DNA from: Helopsaltes ochotensis
Taxonomy: Eukaryota; Chordata; Aves; Passeriformes; Locustellidae
Length of the DNA: 64,000 bases
Reading direction: 5' to 3'
Assembly: GCA_013400155.1 (NCBI GenBank)
Contig: VXBM01000043.1
Span: 331,097-395,096 of the forward strand
Both the position numbers and the translations under genes were made by a program. Positions 14,301 to 26,400 of the stretch are shown in pieces. Position 1 is the stretch's first letter. Each line of letters opens with the position of its first letter. The notes under the pieces are model-generated. The model searched no databases, was not told where the DNA came from, and worked only from the letters and a program-made list of their open reading frames with translations.

Positions 14301-15761
14301 TGTGACTCTGCTGATGGGATGTTCTACAAGATGATCGTGTTCCTCATTAATGCTAAGTAAAAGTAGATGCCACACAAATTAGTATCCTTAATTGTTTATG
14401 GTTATAACTATAGGAGGTGCTGTGTTTTTTTCATTCTAATTTAAAATTGGCATTATAAATGCATAAAGTACAGTCAAATCTCTGTTCCCCTGTAAATCTC
14501 AGTTTCCACAAAATAGAAGGCTACAAGCACCTGGCAGGCATGTTGTACCATACATGGCTTGCAGTATATGCTGGAAGTATTTTGCTTACCTCACTAAATA
14601 CCAGAAGCAAGTCTGTCACTAGATCAGTCAGTAACATCTTGTTGCTTCAAATATTTATTTCGCTGCCTCTATTAGATTTTAAACAAACGTCTGACTGGTT
14701 GAAACCTCCTGCAGGGTCTCATAGCATTTTAGGACTGCCGCTTTCTCCATATCAATAAAATTCAATCTCAGTGTATTTCTAGTGCCAGCACATATCAGAG
14801 GAATAAATTATTCTATAAAGGGCTCACTTCTTGCTGTAGTATGCTCTCATGTCCCCACTGAAGACAAAAGGAAATCAAGAAGCCCAGGCTTGCAGAGGAA
14901 GAAAGACAGTATTGGCCAGCAGTAACAGCATTAGATGTGGATATACTAGACCCTAGTTCAAGTCACAGTTTCCTCTGTGCCTTGAGCAAGTGAGTGGGAT
15001 TATTTCTATAAATAGGATTAAGAGCACTTACAACAGCAACTCCAGGATATTTCAGAGTTAAACAATCAAAGATTTTGGCCTATTTAGATACTTAAATAAC
15101 ACAAACTCCCCAAAGCAGAAAACTTCTTCAGGTTATACTAAAACCAGCAAAAAGACATAAGAAATAGAAAACATCTTCCACAATTTCATTCACCACTCAT
15201 CTTGAAAATTTCTATTAGCTTATTATTTACATGACATACCAATATTCTGAAGGCTAAGAAAAAAGCACCTTGTGTCAAGGAGGAGAAAATGTGGGTAAGT
15301 CATGTATTGGGTGAGGACTGCTAAACTACGGTAAGGCTCTGGTAGGTGTAGGAGCAAAGCTTCCCATGTTCTCACAGCCATCCTTGTGAGCTCACCTGCC
15401 GCAGAGATGCACGAGGCTCCTGTACACGAAGGCAGCCCCACACTCCTTTTGAGTCTTAAAATGCTGCTGCGGACTATGGCAGGTGGGAGGGGACCTATCC
15501 CAACCCTGGAGTAGGGGCTTACAAAAGAGGGGTAGAGCAGATCTTTTGGGGACTGCAAAATCTTAAACGGTTGCAACTCAAATCTATCAGAACACTTTTT
15601 ACCAGAACCCTACATGAATAAACGTGGTTATAGCATTATAATAAATAGGGAGAAGAATAATTTGTATCACTTAGAGAATAATGTCTGATAAATGTTGTTA
15701 GTCTCTTCTTTATATAGTGGGGGGCTTGTGGCTCTTACAATTTTACAGCTATTAATTTGAG
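14301..15761. other. Spacer between duplicated segments; no gene recognised
   Basis: AT-rich, without recognisable repeats. The part at 15,223-15,576 is richer in GC and holds a 117-codon minus-strand frame that I do not recognise. A GTAAGT donor-like site lies at 15,294 on the plus strand, but the only acceptors upstream that keep a frame open are weak. Confidence 0.45.
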
Positions 15762-15960
15762 GAAATAGGTTATTGAAAGGTTAATGAAAGATTTTAATCA
15801 TAATTGTGATGACCATGACCTAACAGAAAGCCAGGGAATCTTGCAATTAAAAAAGCATACCAAAATTCTGTTTACCCATTGCCAGAACACAAAGAAATGC
15901 CACCATTAATTATACACCACACTGATTACTAACAAAGTTGTCATGCATCCCTTTGACACG
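15762..15960 (+). repeat. Diverged duplicated segment, copy B
   Basis: Partner of 14,103-14,300 in the same orientation. Shared landmarks are AGGTTAATGAAAG (AGGCTAATGACAG in the other copy), ACCATGA and GCCAGAACACAAAGAAATGC. Similarity upstream and downstream of the two blocks is weaker, as in TGATTACTAACAAAGTTGTC against the CTCAACTAAGTTCTTGTG part of copy A. The divergence implies the duplication is old. No coding potential is visible. Boundaries are approximate. Confidence 0.7.
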
Positions 15961-18130
15961 ACAATCACTTGAATGGTGATACTACACCACTGTCCACCAA
16001 TACTATCTCTCTACAACCTTCAGTTATTGGTGCCATATGCTATGGCTCAAAATGCTGATCACATATTTTGTGTAGACTTGAAGCAGAAAAATCTCATTGA
16101 AATCTGTGACTTGGATCTTTCTTTACCATCCTATAATACAGAGCAGAACCCTTCTCTTTGTTCATAAAAATATGCACCTATAAAATAATGTATGTACTGT
16201 CTGCTGAATATTCTCTACTATTCATGAAGTTAAAATTAACTCCTTATTTTAATTGCTTATCAGTTCCATAAGCATAATTCCCATGATTTAACCCGCTTTC
16301 ATGGGGATCTGCTACCTTTCCATATAGAACTTCACATTTTTATGAATTTTTACTGTTTAAAATGTATATGTATGTAAATTATTATGCATCTGAGCCTTTC
16401 ACATCAGAGGTACACTATAAATACTAAATCAACGTGGAAAACATCATGTCTGCCTTAACTTGACTTGATTATGGCTAAATATGAAAAAATAAATTAGCAT
16501 TTTACTCTATTTTTAGTTGTCTTCATTGTATTATACTGCATATTTGCATCAAGTGTGTAGACTAACACCTCTCCTAAATATTTCCTATAGGTTTATGCTA
16601 ATAAAGTGTAACTTAAAACAACACGAGAGACTAGGAAGAGGAAGTCAGATGTCTAATACAGATGTTCCTTAACTGAAGGACAAATACGCTGGAGAGCTTG
16701 AGATACTGAGTTTAGTCTTTTCTCAGAACAGACCTACCTATTGCAGCTGGAAAATGTAGCACAAGTTGTGTTAAAAAAAGGCTGAGACAATACAGAGCTT
16801 TCTTCTAATTTAGATTACATTTTTACTCATGTTTTCCATAAATTATTATTGATTACTCTTAGATTTATTACCTATATTTTAGCTAGTGATTCAAGTGATT
16901 TTAAAAATAAAGCAAGTAAAGCTACAAAATGCTGCAATTCAGCAATTGTGCCAAAGACCATTTTTCTTGTCCATGGACGTGATTGACATAGGAATGTGAC
17001 TCAGGAAGAAAACATTATTAACACGAAGAAAAGTTACAACTTTTGAATTATGTTGGCTTGCCTTGGAAGTAATTCCCTGGGTTACATCTGCATTGCATAT
17101 TCTGATAAGTATATATAGATTCTCTTTACACATTTTAGCTTCTTTAATAATTTTGCTAAATGCAGAAGAGGGGAAAATAAAGACATATTATTAATAAACA
17201 AGCAATTAAACAGGTTAGGGCAACAATGCAATGCTGGTCATTCACGAACCCTGTGCTAATTTTAATTAGCTACTTTCCCTTGCTTTCAAATGTAATTAAA
17301 GCAGCTTAGTTGTGCTCAGTGATGCAAACCACCTTATTTAATCACTAACATTATTTCCCTGAACTATTAATGATTTTCAAAATGCTTGTTTATGCAGAAT
17401 TAGAACAGTAATTATCTTACCAGTTAATTTTGTACCTTCACATTTCACACCTCGCTCAAACGTCATTCATTTACCATAGCCTTTCTGTCAAAACAAAGAA
17501 ATGCTTGTTCTAAATGTGCTTCTGACTGCCAAATTGAAAGCCAAGTTTTGTAACACTAATAAAGTAGCTCCCAAGTGAAACAGGTGTAGTAATTTAGACC
17601 CTTCCTGTCTTAAGCTTGCACGTACATGCTATGTCTTTTCTTTATTAGCTTTAAAATGAGAGCTTGGTGTGCAAAATAAGCTATTTAATTCAGACTTGTG
17701 GAGCAGAATATAATCTTTAATTTAAACTAGAGCCGTAAAAAAAGGCCTTTAATTTTAACTGGCATGTGCGTGTGAATTTGAATTAATAATCCAGAAAATT
17801 GAAACTGTTTTGCTGCTGTTGCTGGATAGTGACTGTTCTTCACATGCCCTTAGTTTTCACTCACTCCATTTCTCTCTCCCAAACTTTGCCTAGTGCCTAT
17901 TTCATGATGTTGCTGTCTTACACAAAGGGAATTCTTATAAAAAACCCAAAAAAACTCAGTTGATTGAGCTCTTGTAAAAATATACGGTGTTGAAAAAAAT
18001 TCTTATGTCTGTATATTTCAGTTTACAAAAGGAATATCACTGTTATATTCATTACATCTACTTAAGGCAGAATTTAAATACACCATGAATTTATACTTCA
18101 TACATCATCAGATTTTCTTTCCTGTTATTT

Positions 18131-18157
18131 CTTTTAGTGTAAGTTAACTACTAATTG
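18131..18157 (+). repeat. 27-bp direct repeat, copy 1
   Basis: Begins CTTTTAGTGTAAGTTAAC and ends ACTAATTG. It matches 20,238-20,264 in the same orientation at 26 of 27 positions (T against A at position 19). Similarity fades quickly on both sides. It is followed at 18,162-18,204 by a short local duplication, in which CTTACAATCAG followed by an A-rich stretch occurs twice with a 24-bp period. The origin is unknown. Confidence 0.75.
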
Positions 18158-20237
18158 TGGTCTTACAATCAGAAAATACAACGGCCTTACAATCAGCAAA
18201 TAACTCTTTCTCCTGAGTCTTGTGAGAAAGGGAAGTCTTCCCTATTACCAGGAAAACTAAGCAACTGCCTAAAGTCATACAAAGAAAATTCATAGCAGAA
18301 GTAGAAAAGAGAAAACTCCATCTTTCAGCTGCTCTGAACAGTCTCTGAGGTCTCCCACAGTTATCCCAAGTTGTGCAGCAAGTTCTGGTGGTGAGCACTA
18401 ATTGCTGCTTCTGCAGGAGATGCCTCGTGAACCAGATGAGCCGCCTACGGAGAGTCACTCTGGCTCTCGCCTCTTTGCCACATCAGACTAAATATCTATC
18501 TATGTAATCCAATTCAATCAAGTTCAATATTCAATCCACAGAACTAGAAGACAGCCTAAAAATCCCACTGTAAATGGGGCCTATCCTTTATACATTGCAT
18601 CTGTGGATAGCATAACTACACATCTGGCAAAATTCCTTCTGAAGAAGGGGACAAAAGAGACTGGATTTGATGCTTCTACCGCTGACATAATTTTTTGCAG
18701 GAAACATAAACATTTTTTTGCAGCAAACAGAGTACAAAATCTCAGCTTTTAAAGGCTTGTTAATGTAGTTAAATTTGAACACAAGAGCGGTGCATTTGAC
18801 CTCCACCGAAGCCCTTTAAAGTGTAAAGTTACCCATGTAAGAAAAAGAGATGGCTGTGTGGACACCTAAGAGGCCAACTATAATTTTGCATGTGTTCATT
18901 AGAGGTACGGAGTTGCTATAGCCAAGATTTTAAATATTACATCACATTTTGCAAATATTCTTTCTAAATACATTGTAAATCATACAAAAGAAAGCAGACC
19001 AATATGCAAAAAACCTGTTTTAGTTAAAAAGCCATATTTTGTCTAAAAGCTTTACATGTACCCTGACAAAGTAGTTATATTTTAATATATTTAAATGTAT
19101 TATATTTTCCCAGAGATTCTATAAATTTGAGACAGCTAAAATTATTTCAATATTTTCAGAATGCCCAAGATTCATGGTCTCCTGGCAACTAGCAATCACA
19201 TGGCTGGAGAGGTTTTGGCCTACTGTTACAATGCCGTTATATGTTTGGTTGATGATTTATTCAAAGCCAGTTGCAAACCTGCTGTTAGCTCCCTCATTGC
19301 TTTAATGCAGCCAGTCTACCATTCATAACTGTCAAGAACCAATTCATTGGGACTTGAACTTATTAAGCACCCAAAGTGTGTAGTGAACATACGCAGTTTT
19401 GTGCCTCGGAATGTGAACAAACACTATCCTTTCCATCTGTTTAAATTGAGTCTCTGATGTTTTTAACACCATGAATTATTTTTATCTTGTTATCAGAATA
19501 CTCAGCCGTGAACCCCAAAGAATCCATTGTGCACAGTTTGGCGCTAGCAGGTGTCAGTAAAGCCTGGCAACCTCCTGCCTAACAGGGCGCAGGCACGGAG
19601 GGAGAGCGTGGTTTAATACACTGTGCTTGCAAAAAGTTACTGTAGGCACAGAGTACAAGCTTTAGGATTTCACACAGGAACAGGAAGGACAGGCTCGTCT
19701 TATGGATACAGCACAATGCTTAGAGAAAAAATAATGGACTTATTTTCTTAAATACTGCTTTATTTGAAAGGAGAAAGATGGCTCTGGCAATTAAAGGAGT
19801 AATCACAGAGGATATTTACTCTATTGAGGACAATATATCAATTCTCTTGGTCAAACACGCCAACTGTATAAATAATATAAGGAGGAAATGGGTTTTGAAA
19901 ATAAAATATTACTTAACAAGTTCATTCATATTTTAATCTAACTGTTAATTCAATAGTCTCAAAAAGGCATATTTGAATTGCAGACTTTAATAGTTTTTCA
20001 TGTTGAATAACATGGTAATATGATTTTTCTCCATTCTGTACACATAAGGAACATTCTAAAATGTGTAGCCACAATTATACAGCAACAGTGTGTGTGTTAT
20101 TTAATGCTAGACTGGGAATAAAGCTGGTTCAAACCATTTGGTTTAAAACAATAATAAACAGCCATTTTAACATAATGATTCTAGTATAATATGCTTTGCT
20201 TAAATTTTAGGAATTGTAGTGGGGAAAAGATAACATT

Positions 20238-20264
20238 CTTTTAGTGTAAGTTAACAACTAATTG
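20238..20264 (+). repeat. 27-bp direct repeat, copy 2
   Basis: Second copy of the repeat at 18,131-18,157, 2,107 bp downstream. It differs at one base and shares AGTGTAAGTTAAC and ACTAATTG. It is flanked downstream by an AT-rich self-complementary stretch (TTTAATTTAAATTAG). There is no open frame and no known repeat signature. Confidence 0.75.
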
Positions 20265-20334
20265 AGCACTAATTTAATTTAAATTAGGACTACTGTAGAG
20301 TTGAAGTTCTGACCAAATAACAATTAAATCAAGT

Positions 20335-20410
20335 TTGAGGTTGTTTTTTGGGGTTTTTTGTTTGGTTGATGTTTGGCTTTTTGTTGGATTTATTTATTAT
20401 TATTATTTTC
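20335..20410 (+). repeat. T/G-rich tract with short (TTA)n
   Basis: Low-complexity plus-strand run of T interrupted by G, ending in a short TTA/TTAT repeat at about 20,390-20,409. Simple sequence only. Confidence 0.7.
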
Positions 20411-23400
20411 TGACACAAAGGACTCAGTGTTTCTTGAAAAGGAAATTATTATAAAAATGTCAACAAGAATAATTGGAGGGTCAGGAGGTTTTTTCTTGAG
20501 TGTTTGCTGATGTTGTGCCCATCCCATCAAGAATTTCAAAAGAGGAATAAAATGGCACTCTATCTTCTGGACAGCTTGATGTTTGTCTTTGCTGTCAAGC
20601 AAAAGAGGATGCAATTCCACTCATACCAAGAAGATTAGAATAATGCAGAAAATATGACAAACCAGAACAATTCACTACCAGTCATATCACAGAGTGAGGG
20701 GTCTAGACTCCTTTAGTCACACACAGGGCCCTAATGAATCAAGGTTGTTCACTAACAAATGTACTTTCTTACCAGCTCTTCACATTTTCATGAAGAATTT
20801 AACACAAATAACTTCTTAAAATTACTCAAAATCATCACAATGTCAGTTAACTACACTAGACCTTAACCTGATGCTGTAAACAGAACAGGCCTCTGCTTAC
20901 ACTCAGGAGTGGCTGCACCAGGATTATTCTGCATTGCACAAGGGAGCCCTTGCAGGAAAAACCCTTCAGAACTATTGGCAGAGTCATGACAGAGAGGTAT
21001 GAACATATATGTAAGTTTTTCAAAAGAACAATTGCCCTAAAAATTATTCATCATTCCTTTTCTACGAGACTTTCAGTTCAAACTCATGGCTTCGTTTAAC
21101 ATAAACACAGCAGACGCAGTACTCCAGGCTGTTACATTTGGTTTGTGGCAATGTAATGCAAGTAAATTTAGCTAGCCATGAACTGGCAAATATATACAGT
21201 GTTTGGGCTTTACCTTTAAATAAAGCCTACTGCTGATCCAAGTTAATCAAAATCTTCTGCGAACTTGGAAGAAAGCCTAAAGAAATTTCATCTCTATATC
21301 TATTTTCATGGTTACCTATAGAAATACCTATTCTTTGGAAAGTCAAGGTGCTGGGAAACACCCCTGTGGTCTCTTTCATTGTATTACACCAAATGCAGTT
21401 CATTTTTCATATGTGGGAAGCAATTCAGTACTGTCTCACTCTTCCTGAATATTTAATGATTACTCAGAGATGACATCAGATGAATCTTTTGGTAGAACCA
21501 ATATTGATCACCTTTTTTTGCCACAATCGCATCTACAGGAGACAAAGGTTCCATGGAATAATGGCTGGGTGTTTGCATCCAACTTTTCACACCAGTACTC
21601 TGATGATAAACACACAGAAACACCTGAGTCTAACTCATTACACCTTCTCTTCCCTCACCAGATACTCAGATCTGTCCATTGATGCCTTGTATACATCTGC
21701 CCCCAAATACAGGAATGAGATGAAATTAATGAAGCAAAAAATTATGGGTAGTAGTAGTAATTTCTAGTCTCCAAATTATTTAACCATTTCTTATTCAGAG
21801 ACTTAATCTGGGAGAAGTAATCAACAGTTAAGCTAATCGAGGAATGCTAGCAGGGAAGGAAGGAAAAGAAGCTCAGTAGGTCAACCAGTGCAGCTTTGCA
21901 CTTTGAAGAAAGGTCTAAGATAAATAACCAATAACGTGTAGATTTCTGTATAATCTGTTTCTTAAAAATTATGACAATTACACAGCCTCCTAAAATAGCT
22001 GCTGCCATCTCCCAATTAGCATCATAGAATGAAAGATTGCTTCTTTCCTGATCTGTAATACAATTTTCTTTTCCTACACACAGGAGGAACATCTTGCCTG
22101 TACTTAGTGAATATAGGGAACAACTGGTCACTATCCAATTCATAGCAATCATTTAGAACTTGCATTATTCACCCCTCAGTCTTTTCTTACCTAGGTAAAT
22201 CCGGGAGCTTCAAGGGGGTTTGTTTGTTCTGTCTCACAAGTCTTTATCTTGACCAAAACTCAAGCAGAGTATTGAATCTCAGGTCTAACACTCCAAGGAG
22301 TAATTTTCTCCCAGATTTTAAATCCAAAAATCCTGACCATGCATCGAGTAATTAAACCCTGGGGTTTTTTTCTCCCAATACTTAATAAGATCTTTAGAAT
22401 TCTAAAGTTAATCTTCCAAATGCTTGCAAACTCTTCTCAACTGGTGTCAGCCAAAAAAATTTTTATTGCTATCTGCTGCTATCTCATCACAGAGTAGAAC
22501 TGGATCCATGAGACACCTTGGGGAAGTTTTTTGTGTACATCCTCGAGGTGTAAAACAAAGTACTGCTATCTTTGAGTATTTATAAACATTTATGTAAATG
22601 CTGTAGTTAGCTTCATCTGGACCATGGTTTCTTACACTACAATCTCTATGTTTTAAGCATTAAAATAACATTTTAAAACCTGGGGTTCTTTATTTCAATC
22701 ACAGAGCAGATCACAGTTCTTTTGGGAATGAACCTAAGTGAAATGAAAGGCAAGGGATACCTCATCTGCCTTAAAAACTGATGAAAGAAGATAAAATTAA
22801 GAGGGTGAGGTCATTAACAAGTAGAATGCCAGGAAATATAATGGATAAAGCCAACTTTAAAAACTGTCCATAAGACCGATCATAAACACAGCCAGGTAAA
22901 TTTCCCATAAAATTTTCAAAGGCAGGACTACAGAAGCCAGGTAACAGTAGTAGTTTTGCTTTTATGTACAATCTGAACTCTCAACTCCTATGTAATATGC
23001 TTGTTTACTGGAGAAAAAAAATCAGTTCTTCCCTTACTCTTCCATACTTGAAAGACTAAGAACACAATTAGTATGAACAAGGTTTGATTACTTAACACTG
23101 CTAATCGTACCTCAGAGCCTTGGGTTTCCACAGAGGCTGGAATACACACAAGGACTGAATCTCCTTCCTTTGTAGGACACCCTCCACAGAAGACACCCTC
23201 CTTCCCTTGTAGATCTCAGACCACATAGCCCTAGACTTCGGCTCTGTCTACTTGGTTTTTTCTCATGCATTCTCACTTTTCATTTATTCACAAGAAGGTG
23301 AGTTTTACTTATCAGCTCAAGGTCCACAAAGGCACTGTGACAGATTGTAAGTAGTGTTTCTACATCCTTCCCCATGAAAGAAAGTCCTTGAAAAAAAACT

Positions 23401-26400
23401 TTTAATCTGTAAAATATCTACCCCGTTCTTTACAAGTGTATTTCCATACTTCTTTAAAAAATAATATTCTGACATGAAGTTAGGTATGAGAGAACATCAG
23501 GTAAGCAAAGCACAGTTAATACCAACTTTAAATATGAAGAGACTAGCACACCTCTGCTCTATTAAAAAGGAGAACTACGTTTGGTCACACATGATGGTGG
23601 AGAAGGAAGATTCCTCACTCAGGCAAATTCAAAGGCAGAACTAAGACAATTTTTTTCCAACTTCTAAACAAAAATCCCAAAGAGACTAAACTGCTCATCA
23701 GGGATGGAGGAATATTTGTTTATTGTCTGTATGTATCAAGGCAGTTTTCTTCATTAGTGTAATGAACAATGAAACTAGAACCAGTGCACACATTCAGATG
23801 AAATGGATCAGTCGGTTGGTCCACTCCCTTCCAAAAAGGGATATTCAGCACCTCTTTTCATGGCTTAGGTCTCATCAAGAGGATGGATAAATGCTCCAGA
23901 GCACAGGTCTCTCTCACTGCCTTGTGCATTCAGCCTCCATGCTCAGAATCTCTGCCAGCTTAGATGAAACCCGTAATATTTTTGTAACTATTGTGTTTTG
24001 ACAGTGTCAGAGTGAAGTGATGTAATAGGTAGGAAGCAGAGAGCCTCATAAATCATATTAAAAGTTAAAGTTTCAGTGCAATAGCCAAAGGTGCATGAGG
24101 TAATGTATCCACAGTTCTCAATCACAGTCTCCTGTATTATGGCCTATTTCCACCAGTCTAATCTGAAATGAATGCATTAGGTTTTTTGTTCTTTGCACAG
24201 TTGCTGCCAGAATCACTCTATCCTTCCTCCTGATTTCCTTGGTAGTTTGGGAGCCTAAGGGAAAGGTGGATTAAATTGGAAAATATAAATAACAAATCAA
24301 AAATTAAAATTGATTGGATAAACAATTTCCCTGTTTCTTAATAAGTGATTGATTTTTTAATCAATATTCATTATTTCTCAGAACATACCAAACTGTTTAT
24401 TGAATAAATGAATGGTTGGAACTACAATGACATGAAATCAAATAGGTGAACCAATTTCTTTAATAACATGGGCTGAACAGGCCACCTTATCTTACCTGGT
24501 TGAAACTAAAAGTCAGAAATTCAACACCATTGACTAGGTGATCCAAAAAAAGGATGCACTTTGTTTTCATGTTTGATACACACTGGTATATAGCCACACA
24601 CTGATTTGTGCGATATTTCTAAATTGCAGTTGGAAGTTACCTTCTTGTTGATACAACTTTTGTGTTCTTTCTCACAATTCTTCATTACTCAGCATACTGC
24701 AAAGCTTCTGAAATAAAATTCAGATCTGAAAAATGAGATCCGTAAAACTGTTCACTGTAAAGGCTTCTGGCATGGCAAATGAATTTCTCTAATAAGTTTT
24801 TATTCACTTGTATCAGATTCAGTGGTACACATAAACTATATGCTACATCCTAATATATACTTCAGACTGCTTCCTTTTTTTTGGCATAATGTGAAAAATA
24901 ATCTTCTGAGGCACAGAGGTTCTCATGTTCTTTTTTTCAGTTGAAGAAAAAGCACTAGGTGTGAGATCTCCAAGAAATGTTTGCACATTTGTTTAAAACA
25001 CAAGCAAGGATATTAATTTGATTCTACATAATACAGATCATATAATTTACAAATCATCATCTTCAACTCACAAATTTCTTCCGGGATGTGGAAATATTTA
25101 ATTTTCATTTGTACTCAGAATATACAAGATTCTTCTTCTTATGAAAAATTATAAACTGCACTAATAAATTGTTAATTAATTTGTAGGATGCTTGCTTTAA
25201 CATCTATTTTAACTTGTCACAATTAATTTAACATATGACCAAACAGGAATATAATTTCATTGCTCCAAAGATATAAAAGTATGGAAAAATCTGAGCAATG
25301 AAAGGAATCAGAAAGATTGCAGTTTCAGTTTGTACACTAATTCCATGTGTTCTTTGCTATCAAAATTAATTATACAGAAACCAAGTATCAATCTATTGTG
25401 CTATGTTGTCATCTACAATAACACTAATGTAAGAAGAAGTTTTCATTAAACACACTTTGGTAGATCACAGATTTCTGCAAATGGTTAAGTCCTACGGTAA
25501 AACCAGAAATCTAACATAAAATCTAAAACTTCAAACCTAATTTCACTTTCAAAGTCAATCTGCCTTACAGCATTACTTCCCAATAATAAAGAGGTAAGTT
25601 CAGCTATTAACACTAAAAATTGGCATTTTGAAAGTATTAACTATCGAAATGAGGCTGTTTCCTCTCATAATATTCTGCAGAAATTCAAGTCCAGTCACCA
25701 TCCTGCATGACATACATTTACAGAGCATTCAGGACTATCTGACATTCATCACCACTGACCAAACAGTTTCCCCCAATTCCAAGCATAAAATTCCAGGCAC
25801 TAATGCTCTGGATTAATTCACAGAGCTTTCAGCTCCCTTAGTCTGGCATTTTGAACCGTCGACTTTAACATACATCTCCATAAGCTTGTTGAGGTCCAGA
25901 TTCTCTTGGGAAATTTTAAAATGGGGTATTTTTCCAGTATAAGCTTGCTTCAAATGGCTGTGATTGTCCCCTCGGTTGAGGTATTAGGCTTGGCAAAGCC
26001 GGCAGCCGAGGAAGTGGAGGCAGTTTGTGTCCCAGGCACTGGCCAGGAGATGGTGGCAGAGAGCAGCTCTCCTTCAGTCCCTTTAGCGCTCCTTGGAACC
26101 CTCCGAGACCCTGAGGTACTTTGGACACCTCATTACTGCCGCTCAGCAATCTCCTGACTTGTGCCATCAACTTACTTTTTATGTTTTAAGATAAGGTAAC
26201 AACATCAAAACATTAGTTAACATCCAGTTTGTTCAGTCAGATCTGAGCACTTGCCTGAACACACTACAGGCTGGATGCACTCAGTTCTCCCTCTTCTGCT
26301 AAAGAACCAAGTTTCATGACATCAGTTTTGGTAGTGATAAAAATCAAACATTTTCTGGAGCCATTATTGCCTAAAATGTTAATGCAGTTTACTTTTTTCA

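Larger units (their letters stand above)
15961..20334. other. AT-rich non-coding block with TAATTA-type motifs
   Basis: No gene, RNA or transposon recognised. The part at about 17,210-17,480 has closed frames and clustered homeodomain-type cores (TTTTAATTAGCTA, GTAATTAAAGC, CAGTTAATTTTG). About 19,140-19,380 has a similar mixed, non-repetitive character. Both are candidates for conserved regulatory DNA on composition alone. The block also contains the direct repeats listed separately at 18,131 and 20,238, and a GC-richer pocket at about 19,540-19,610. Confidence 0.45.

Noticed and set aside
15252..15293. Plus-strand exon ending at the GTAAGT at 15,294 (open frame AKKKAPCVKEEKMW)
   Set aside because: The required acceptor (TATTCTGAAG) has no pyrimidine tract, and stronger upstream acceptors put stops in every frame.
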